Assembly (NCBI GenBank): GCA_049999765.1 | Contig: JBNGIQ010009497.1 | Span: forward strand, 257,272 to 321,271 | Length of the DNA stretch: 64,000 nt | Source: Phaeoceros laevis | Lineage: Eukaryota > Anthocerotophyta > Anthocerotopsida > Notothyladales | Direction of reading: 5' to 3' | Shown here: positions 12,430 to 20,367 of the stretch, in pieces | How positions within the stretch are numbered: position 1 is the stretch's first letter | How the letters are laid out: each line of letters opens with the position of its first letter | Translations under genes and position numbers: made by a program | Notes under the pieces: model-generated | What the model was told of the DNA's origin: nothing | Database searches by the model: none | The model's input: only the letters and a program-made list of their open reading frames with translations

Positions 12430-13765
12430 CTTTTGTTCTTTTAGAAAAGGGTCGCCTTTATGGCACCAGTGCTTGCACACGCCTTCAGAAGGCAAGCAAA
12501 AGTTACATGGTCAGCCAAAATGAGGCCCGCCTCCTCCATTTGTCCATACACAACAAGCGCCTCTTGGCAATCAGGGCATTCCATGTCACCACATTCTTTG
12601 TGTCCATGCTGTCAAAAACCTGGCGTGCATCTTTCAATTCGCCACATTTTGCATACATGTCAACCAGGCAGGTGCCAACAAACAAGTCATTAGGATTGCC
12701 ACTCTGCAACGCAGAGTGCACTTTTCTGCCAGATTCCAAGTCAGCGTCAAATGCACAAGCTTGAAGGGCAGCTACAAAGACGTAATCATTCGCCTTCACT
12801 CCTGACCTACGCATCTTACGGTAGAGTTGTATGGCCTCCTTCGGTTTTCCGTGCTTAGCATGTGCAGAGATTATGGACAACCACATGAAGACATCCGGTT
12901 TCCCTACCCTATTGAACACATCCATGGCCTCCTGTAACCTACCTCCACATGCATACATGCGCAAGAGATGGTTTCCCAAAAATGCGTTGGATCCGTACCC
13001 AAGCTTGACAGTCAGATCATCAAGTCGTCGCCCCAACACCAGATGTTTTTCAGCCCCGCATATCCGAATGACTCTGTACAGCAGATAGGAGGACACACGA
13101 GATTGTTTCTCCGCCAAGATGGTCAAAGCGTCCACTGCTGGACTTAGCTGCCCATTCTCACAAAGTTGTTCGATTACAGCCTGAGCCGTTCCGTACCCTT
13201 GGCACTCTGGCACCGTCGGAGCAGCAGCATTATGATGCAACAAGGGGTTGGATGTAGGCTGAGCAGACCGTCCAACCTGCTTCTCCAAGGCAGCCAGCTC
13301 CGCATCCACCCAGTCAGGCTTGTAGAAGTTGTTCAGCCACAGGGGCTCCTTGGACTCCTTGTGCCTGAAGTCGGCAGAGCGCGCGCTCTTCTTGTTCGTC
13401 CTGCAGTCCCACCACGATGTGGGGTCCAAGAAACACTGCCTCCACAACATCTCTTGTCGTTCTCCTGCACTGCTACTATCCGGTATGCGTAGCTTGGCTG
13501 CTAAGCCACTGCACGGAACAAATGTGCGGCTTATGTTTATCCATTGCCTCGGAGGCACAGTTAACCTCCCCTCCAGCTCCAGGGTGTGGGCCTGATGACT
13601 CCCAGCTGCTGGCGTCCAAAACCGCTGATGTTACATCCCGTTGGTGGTGCCAAATTGTAGGTGGAGCATTGCAGGGTTTTTCAGCAGTAGCAGTCCAGCG
13701 GGCATTAAAAAAATCCAATCCACGTTTCAGCACAAACCTGGACAATGTCAGGAGCATGAAGGAAA
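12430..13765 (-). pseudogene. truncated PPR pseudogene, partial copy of the 45.8-48.8 kb locus
   Basis: A 351-codon frame (13558-12503) carries an N-terminal block (DPTSWWDCRTNKKSARS) and then PLS-type PPR motifs, for example VFMWLSIISAHAKHGKPKEA and FVGTCLVDMYAKCGELKDAR. It is nearly identical to the start of the locus at 45784-48800, and the similarity continues upstream to about 13720. Near 12565 the P motif after NVVTWNALIA lacks about 9 residues. This shifts the frame, and the expected continuation (LVVYGQMEEAGLILADHVTF) is readable in another frame. Homology stops at about 12440, so no further PPR, E or DYW region exists. The nominal start is GTG, and no good ATG is present in frame. 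It is most likely non-functional. Confidence 0.85.
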
Positions 13766-13952
13766 TGCTTGGCTAACTTGCGGCAAGATTTAGCCTACGC
13801 TCTCAATCCAGGGTTGAAGTTGTAGCCAATTTTCAAAAAGTGGTTCCACCGAAGTCCACACCGCACCAACCGATGGATACATAGTACAATTGGGCGGGCG
13901 GGCTGGTAGGGAGCGTAGCAACAGGAACTAGCGCTTCCCTTGCAGCCACTAC

Positions 13953-14211
13953 CTAACAGTAGTCCCTACACGAACATTTTCCCTCCTACACATGGAAGCG
14001 ACTTGCATCCCTGCAGATTATAGTTCCTTCTTCTACTTTTTGATATTTAAGCTCTGGCTGTGTGGCAGTAGCAGCACACCAGAAGATTTTTCACAAAGCG
14101 TATGCTTGTCCCCTCGGTTGTCATGTTCAGAGAATACGCTATGGCCAGTTTCTCGCTTGCTCACACAACTCGGCTTCCTTCTCGTAGTGGGGTATGTTCC
14201 GCAACGACAAG
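13953..14211 (-). pseudogene. decayed DYW domain of the adjacent PPR gene
   Basis: Directly downstream of the stop at 14212, the minus strand still spells a DYW domain in broken form: ASEKLAIAYSLNMTTEGTSI and RFVKNLLVCCYCHTARA in one frame with several stops, then DASRFHV, a stop, and EGKCSCRDYC in another frame. The zinc-ligand His of CGHSE is lost and the final Trp is now Cys. This was once the catalytic domain of the 14212-17208 gene. Confidence 0.85.
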
Positions 14212-17208
14212 TCAATGCGGCACGTATCCTTCCTTCCTCAATTTGGGGACGACCTTTTCCAGTCTTGCATAGGTATCTTCACTCTCGGGATGCGACTTGT
14301 TCCCAGCTACAAACATGTGCACCAGACCGTCCATGTCAGTCCACCAGCTCTGACCTGGCTCCTTCCATGCTCCACATTTTTTTCTCCTAGCCTGCATCTC
14401 CTTTGCCTCCTCCCACATCTGAGCCCTTGCATATATGTCGGACATCAGCACATAAGATGCAGCATCTTTTCCATCCAGCCCCATTGCAAACTCCAAAGCC
14501 TGTTGCCCAATCTCAACATTATTCCACTTCCGGCAAGCGCCTAAAAGGGTGTGCCAAACTGCAGCATTAGATGGGAAGGGCATGGTCCTGCCCATCTGTA
14601 GTGCCTCTTCAAGATGACCTGCGCGGCCCAGAAGATCCATCATGCATGTATAGTGCTCTGCGGTTGGAGTGATGGAATATTTTGACTCCATGACTTCGAA
14701 GTACTTTTGGCCTTTGTCCACCAGACCCACATGACTGCACACTGTGAGCACACTAAGAAATATGATGTCAGTTGGCTGTATGCCCTCGACTTCCATTCTG
14801 TCAAGTAAGTCAAACACGACCTCACTATCTCCATGGCGGGAGTACCCACTAATCAGGGCGCCCCATGCCTCAATGTTCCTTTCAGGCAATGAATCAAACA
14901 CCTGCTGTGAATCATGCATGCTCCCACACTTTGCATACATGTTTACTAATGCACCTCCCACAACTACATCTGCTTGCAGTCCTTGCTCCTCAATCTGCAC
15001 ATGGACCTGCTTTCCCAAAGGTAGAGCTGCTACAGTTGCGCAAGCTTGCAGGAGGCAGACAAATGTCACAGAGTCTGGAGGAGAGCGGCCTTCTTGTTGC
15101 ATACTAGTGTACAGACTAAAGGCTTCCTGAAGCATCCCCTGTTGGGCGTACCCTGCAAGCATCGCATTCCAGGTCACCACGTCCTTGTCCGGAAGTCTGT
15201 CAAACATGTTGCGAGCATCCTCTAAGCTCCCACACTTTGCATACATGCTAACCAGGCTGCAACCTAGAACCACATCATCTTGCAGACCTCGTTCTTGGAT
15301 CTGTGCATGGAGCTGCTTTCCATGACCAACAGCACCGGCACCGACACTAGCACATGATTGCAGGAGACTTACAAAAGTAACGGAATCTGGAGAAAAGAGG
15401 CCCTCCTCTTGCATGCTATCATAAAGACTCAAGGCTTCCTGACCCATTCCGTGCTGTGCATAACTGGTAATCAACGAGGTCCATGTTACAACATTCCTGT
15501 CTGGAAGACTGTCAAAGACGCTGCGAGCGTTTTCTAAGCTCCCGCACTTGGCATACATGTTAATCAAACTGTTACCGAGGACAACATCATCCTGCAGTGC
15601 TTGCTCTTGAATCTGTACATGGAGGTGCTTCCCCTGATGCAAAGCTCCTACACCTACACTAGCACATGCCTGTAGGAGGGATACAAAAGTAACCAAATCT
15701 GGAGGAAAAAGGCTTTCGTGTTGCATCCAGCTGTAAAGACTAAGGGCTTCCTGACCCATACCCTGCTGGGCATAACCTGCAATCATCGCATTCCATGTCA
15801 CGATATTTCTGTCTGGAAGTATATCAAAGACAGTACGGGCATCCTCCAACCTACCACACTTTATGTACATGTTTACAAGGCTGCCACCTATAACCACATC
15901 GTCTTGCAGTCCTAGTTCTTCAATATCGGCATGGAGCTGCTTTCCCTGCTTCAGAGCGCTGGAACCTACAGTGGCACAAGCTTGCAGAAGGCATATGAAC
16001 GTAACAGAATCTGGAGCAGAGAGGCCTTCTTGTTTCATTCTACTGTACAGACGAAGGGCCTTCTGACCCATCCCCTGCTGGGTATAACCTGCAATCATCG
16101 CTGTCCATGTCACAACATTCCTATCTGGAAGTCTGTCAAACACGCTGCGAGCATCCTCTACACGACCACACTTTGCATACATATCAAGCAGGCCTGATTG
16201 AACAAAAATGTCTGGCTTTCCTGGACTCGCAAGAATGTGAGCATGAACCTCCTTGCCGGCAACTATATCTCCTGCACTGGCACAAGCTTTAAGAACTGCC
16301 GAGTAGATGCGGTTGTCCGGTTCAACGGCTGACTGACGCATCTGTCGATACAGTCGTATAGCAAGGGCGCCCTTCCCATGTTTAGCATATGCAAAGATGA
16401 TGGTAGCCCAGCTATAAGCGCTTGGTGTAGATACCTTAGTAAAGACTCGCATTGCTTCCTCCAACCTCCCGTGGGATGCATACATATTAATGATGTGGGT
16501 GGCCAAGAAATCGTCTCCTTCATACCCACTTTCGGCACTGAGAGCATGAATGTGCCTGCCCAGGAGCAGGTCTCTGCCAGCGATACACCGCTTGAGGAGA
16601 CGATAAAAAAGATTGCTGGGCACATGGCGACCCCGTTGCACCAGAAGGTTCAACGAATCCACAGCCTCTTCAATCCGTCCATGATCACATAGCTTCCTGC
16701 ACGTCCGAGCCTCTGAATGCCCCTCATGTCCTGCAAAATCTCCTTTCACTGAGGTGGATACAGGCTCGGGATTCCTCTTCTTCCAGGCTTCCCACCTGGC
16801 CAGTTGCGAGTCCACCCAAATAGGCTTTTGCCAATTGTTTAGCCACAGGACGACCTTGAACTCCTTGTGTTGAAAATCGGGATGCAGGACAATGGGCTTA
16901 CTGCTTCCCTTGTCCCACCACTGTGTGGGATCTGAGAAGAACTGTTGCCGCAAACACTCATGCATCACTGCTGGAAGGAGCCCTTCCTGTGCAAACATTA
17001 TTTGGCATACCTTCCCTCGTAAGTGGCTCAGGCCTTCAATCCCACCACTCAATTGCACATGCCTTCTAAGCCGGCCTAGCCAGATAGGCGGATGAAAACA
17101 CTCTCCAGAGTACCTGACTCGATCCTGACATTGCAGTATGACTATGATCTGTACCAGACTTGTTCTTGCCAGTAGCAAGACCTCTGGCGAGGCAGCTGAC
17201 AATAACAA
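14212..17208 (-). CDS. PLS-type PPR protein, six PLS units, DYW domain lost
   Basis: Sequence-specific organelle RNA-binding protein of the editing-factor class. The frame has 998 codons. An N-terminal family block (RQQFFSDPTQWWD) is followed by one variant unit (INMYASHGRLEEAM, SAYSWATIIFAYAKHGKG). Five PLS units with MYAKCG, DRNVVTWTAMIAGY-like and DSVTFVSLLQACASVG motifs come next. An E region follows, ending KEPGQSWWTDMDGLVHMF and then KEGYVPH and a stop, exactly where the DYW domain should start. Codon 1 at 17208 is not ATG; the first in-frame ATG is at 16998 (MFAQEGLLPA), so the true start is unresolved and no targeting peptide is evident. The PLS frame is unbroken. As it stands, editing would need a DYW domain supplied by another protein. 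Confidence 0.8.
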   Translation of the reverse strand: MLLSAASPEVLLLARTSLVQIIVILQCQDRVRYSGECFHPPIWLGRLRRHVQLSGGIEGLSHLRGKVCQIMFAQEGLLPAVMHECLRQQFFSDPTQWWDKGSSKPIVLHPDFQHKEFKVVLWLNNWQKPIWVDSQLARWEAWKKRNPEPVSTSVKGDFAGHEGHSEARTCRKLCDHGRIEEAVDSLNLLVQRGRHVPSNLFYRLLKRCIAGRDLLLGRHIHALSAESGYEGDDFLATHIINMYASHGRLEEAMRVFTKVSTPSAYSWATIIFAYAKHGKGALAIRLYRQMRQSAVEPDNRIYSAVLKACASAGDIVAGKEVHAHILASPGKPDIFVQSGLLDMYAKCGRVEDARSVFDRLPDRNVVTWTAMIAGYTQQGMGQKALRLYSRMKQEGLSAPDSVTFICLLQACATVGSSALKQGKQLHADIEELGLQDDVVIGGSLVNMYIKCGRLEDARTVFDILPDRNIVTWNAMIAGYAQQGMGQEALSLYSWMQHESLFPPDLVTFVSLLQACASVGVGALHQGKHLHVQIQEQALQDDVVLGNSLINMYAKCGSLENARSVFDSLPDRNVVTWTSLITSYAQHGMGQEALSLYDSMQEEGLFSPDSVTFVSLLQSCASVGAGAVGHGKQLHAQIQERGLQDDVVLGCSLVSMYAKCGSLEDARNMFDRLPDKDVVTWNAMLAGYAQQGMLQEAFSLYTSMQQEGRSPPDSVTFVCLLQACATVAALPLGKQVHVQIEEQGLQADVVVGGALVNMYAKCGSMHDSQQVFDSLPERNIEAWGALISGYSRHGDSEVVFDLLDRMEVEGIQPTDIIFLSVLTVCSHVGLVDKGQKYFEVMESKYSITPTAEHYTCMMDLLGRAGHLEEALQMGRTMPFPSNAAVWHTLLGACRKWNNVEIGQQALEFAMGLDGKDAASYVLMSDIYARAQMWEEAKEMQARRKKCGAWKEPGQSWWTDMDGLVHMFVAGNKSHPESEDTYARLEKVVPKLRKEGYVPH

Positions 17209-18023
17209 GGCATAACCGGTGAGAATAGGCCAGGCCTATAATTGCATCTTTTTTCAGCAGCAGTGGCATCTGGCTGGGTTCGACTAATCATCCGTCAGTC
17301 TGCTACGCTCCGCCCGCATTCCGCAGACGATTTACATCCCTCGTATTGCTGAACATTATTGAACTCCCATGAAAATTCATGGACCCTTTTTAATTTGAAT
17401 GCTATAGTGCGGCTAATGTTGCCCAAAGTTGTGGTCATCAGAGTGCCAACTAGCCAGCCACGCCACTGGAGACGTGTATAAAAGCACATCTTCCCCTCTG
17501 ATCTCCCAACTTCGCTGGAGCAACGGCGAGGCCATTTGACTAGAGAGGCAGATGTGTGGGAGTGGACAAGGCAGGTGTAAGCCCCGTTATTTTAGCAGTA
17601 GGCCCTTGGAAGGGCATGCCGGGTGCATGACTGTGCTGTAGCTAGCTGCTCCAACGTGAGTGTCCGCTTGTAAGGGCCAGCGGAAGTGTGGTGGGCGCAT
17701 AATAACCCACAACCCAGCACCAGGATCACAACCCGGCACCAGGCTGTGATTGTAACTTACGTGAAACGTAGCTGTGGGGCATTTGTTCACCCAAAACCTC
17801 GTCAACTACCTCTAAAAAAATCGCCGTTTCAAACGTGGCGCGGCAACTAAGAGACCTACCTTCATATGCGTGTATCTCGTCCTCAAAAAAGACAAAAGGA
17901 CATAGCCGGCAAGCCCATTGAGCGGGTACTCAGGGCACATGGAATTTGAGGGTGTTGAAACGGGTGTATTATGCAAAAAATGATGTACAATTTTCAATAA
18001 ATTTTATTAGATGGAAAAAAAAT
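17209..18023. other. spacer, no gene recognised
   Basis: This lies between the PPR gene at 14.2-17.2 kb and the trimethylguanosine-synthase copy. Only short frames without recognisable homology. On the minus strand an aataaa-type signal near 17995-18005 follows the synthase copy, consistent with its former 3' end. Confidence 0.5.
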
Positions 18024-18193
18024 GTTTCTTTGTTTGTAGGTCTCAACAGAAGTACAATCCTTCCCACGCCATGGGGTCCTCTTCTCCATTGCAAAGTCTT
18101 GTCCAAAAGTTTCTTTGTTTGTAGGTGTCAACAGAACTGCAATCCTTTCCGACGCCATGGAGTCCTCTTCTCCCTTGCAAAGTCTCGTCCAAA
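18024..18193. repeat. 85-bp tandem duplication of the TGS1-copy 3' end
   Basis: Copies at 18024-18108 and 18109-18193 share a segment that covers the last codons and the start of the 3' flank of the synthase copy (gtttctttgtttgtaggt on the plus strand). They differ at about ten positions. Confidence 0.9.
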
Positions 18194-18947
18194 GTATGCA
18201 CTAATTCCCTTGAGACCTGCATCGATGTAGTTATATTCCACCTCACACCGAAACGTGCATTTTGCTTGGCATGATAATGCTTGCAGCTGTTTCACATCTA
18301 TATCGCGAGGGACAAACAATATGATGTTTGCTGCCACATCTTATGCGACTTGAAAAAGAGTTTCTCCATCTTTTGGCTCCAACATGTTGAGATCATAAAG
18401 TCGACTGTACTTGTGAATAATGAGGTCCTCCCCAAGGTGGAGACAAAAATAAGACATCGGCTTTTAAAGTGGAAGCGAGCTTAAAAAAGTCTCCTACGAT
18501 GAATGTGATACGATGGTCCACTCCATAGATAGCCGCATTATGCTTTGCATACTCTGTTTTTTGGGGATTTATATCAATTTCAATAACACGGTGTCCGAGA
18601 AGTGCAAATTGAATTGCATTTCCACCTATGCCTGTAAATGCATCTATGATAGTTGACCCCGGCTTGCAGCGTGAAGCCTGATGCTTTGCAAGAACCTCTA
18701 GAGTCACAGAATACAAGCCTTCCAAGTCCGTTTGAATGCCTTTATCAAACTTGGAGAAAAGATTGTACCGGTAGTGCCAATATTTTGACACCTTAGCCGA
18801 CATGTTTGCATTTTGTTGTGGCAAATTTGTGGACATTGACATGTTTGCCTTCAAGTACTTGTTATGTAAACTATAAAGGGTTGAACTACATAGATTGGAA
18901 GATGTTGTGACCAGCTCCACACTATTCAATTTATCTTGAATACCCAT
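18128..18947 (-). pseudogene. TGS1: intronless trimethylguanosine synthase (TGS1) copy, broken
   Basis: TGS1 hypermethylates the m7G cap of snRNAs and snoRNAs. From ATG 18947 the frame reads KYWHYRYNLFSKFDKGIQTD, then the SAM-binding DAFTGIGGNAIQFALLGH and VIEIDINPQKTEYAKHNA. The active-site segment LSPPWGGPHY includes the Trp that stacks on the cap guanine. It stops at 18393. The rest continues in a shifted frame (YDLNMLEPKDGETLFQVA), hits a TAA at 18341-18343, and resumes as DVAANIILFVPRDIDVKQL to 18128. One frameshift plus one nonsense codon and no introns suggest a processed pseudogene. All motifs up to the break are intact, so the loss looks recent. A truncated protein of about 185 aa could still be made. 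Confidence 0.87.
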
Positions 18948-18959
18948 GGTCACTCTCAA

Positions 18960-19567
18960 TAAAGCAAGGATTCAACTTGCTCGGAACTTTTTGCTTCTTC
19001 AATGGAACAAGCCTGCACTTATATAGGTCCAAAAACCTTATGAAGAAACTTATATAGGTCCGAAAAACTTATGACGTAGTTTCTCTCCTTGACCCTTGGT
19101 ACATTATCAACTTTTCATGGAAATGTATCCACTCCTTCACATTCGGTTTGATATTAGAACGAAGAATTTGAACTCCAGTTGCAAAAAACTCGAATTATTG
19201 TATTTGTGAACTCAAGTTGTTTCTCTCCTTGACCCTTGGTACATTATCAACTTTTCATGGAAATCTATCCACTCCTTCACCCTCGGTTTGATATTAGAAC
19301 AAAGAATTTGAACTCAAGTTGCAAAAAACTCGAATTATTGTATTTGTGAACTCAAGTTGCAACAAACTCGAAATTTGCGTCCACTTCTAGAGTTGTTAGA
19401 GTTTCAAATATAATAGTGAACCTCAAACCTACCTTTAGGAGGCAACCAACTTTGAACACATTTCACAAACTCCCATTGATGTAAATCCTGGACTGGACTC
19501 TAAGATGGACTGATAGAGAAGAACCTCGAGGGCCTCATGGTGGTGTTGAGCCTCGAGAGCCTCATGG
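18960..19567. other. spacer with tandem repeats
   Basis: It holds a short duplication (cttatataggtcc, 19016-19070), the 140-bp tandem repeat listed separately and the left flank of the MITE. No gene. Confidence 0.6.
19079..19358. repeat. 140-bp tandem repeat, two copies
   Basis: Copies at 19079-19218 and 19219-19358 begin gtttctctccttgaccctt and are about 96 percent identical by eye. A partial third piece (caagttgcaacaaactcgaa) follows. Confidence 0.93.
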
Positions 19568-19865
19568 CATGGATGGAAATTGACCGGTTTGAAAATGGTC
19601 ATCCTGACCTTTTATCCCGGGTTCCACATATTAGTAATGTGTTAGTATTTGATTTGCCTTAGTAAAAATTGACCTTTTAATCAGGTTTATGACCTTTTTC
19701 TCCAAAGGTAAACCGGTCAAATTTGAATTTGAACACTTCATTAATATGATTTTCTTGGTCTTTTAACAAGGTCAAGGGTGTAACATTGTACATAGTACCA
19801 AATTCTCAAAGAATAAGGCTCTACCTGCAAAACCCTTTAAGCAAACCGGTCAAATTTCATCCATG
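19568..19865. mobile_element. non-autonomous hAT-like MITE with 8-bp target-site duplication
   Basis: The 298-bp element has terminal inverted repeats: left catggatggaaattgaccgg plus tttg, right a close reverse complement ending ttcatccatg. It is flanked on both sides by the same 8 bp, cctcatgg (19560-19567 and 19866-19873). An 8-bp duplication is the hAT hallmark. There is no coding capacity and the interior is AT-rich. Another cctcatgg lies at about 19533, so the local sequence itself is slightly repetitive. Confidence 0.8.
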
Positions 19866-19873
19866 CCTCATGG

Positions 19874-20367
19874 TGAACACCACCCCCCTGCTTTTCCGAG
19901 GCGCAAGCCTTCAAGTTAGAAGTTGTGGTTGCTTGCCGGCCTGCTAGATATATCTACACACTTATTAAGTAGTTGCCGGAATAGTTTGGGTAGTTGAGTT
20001 GAGTAGCCGAGATATTGGTGTCCAACAAGAAGGGCACTAGCTGGGCCAACGTGAAGGTGCACATGCTACTGTTGCTCTAGGATTCCTCAATGCTGGTATA
20101 GGAGCTGATGTCCCAAACGGCATTGATGCCCCTGAGGTTGGAGCTTGTGGCCATGTCCTGAACGGCATTGCTGTAGGATTCGGTGGCTGGTTGAATATCC
20201 TGACCCTCGCAACTCATCAATGATGGTCTACTCGCCCATGATGAAATTGTGTGACCGCAGCCATCGACAGTGCTGTCCATGTCCGCGGGCACACAGTTTC
20301 ATCAAGGAGCTGCTGCTGGGGACAGGCAAGAGTATGTGTTAGATGCGGCACTTTCCTTCTTATTCAA
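19874..20367. other. spacer downstream of the 20.4-23.3 kb PPR gene
   Basis: No recognisable gene and no DYW sequence can be read on the minus strand. Only a short shifted trace of the E+ end (a GRLEPLVE-like string) is seen just after the stop near 20368. Confidence 0.5.
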
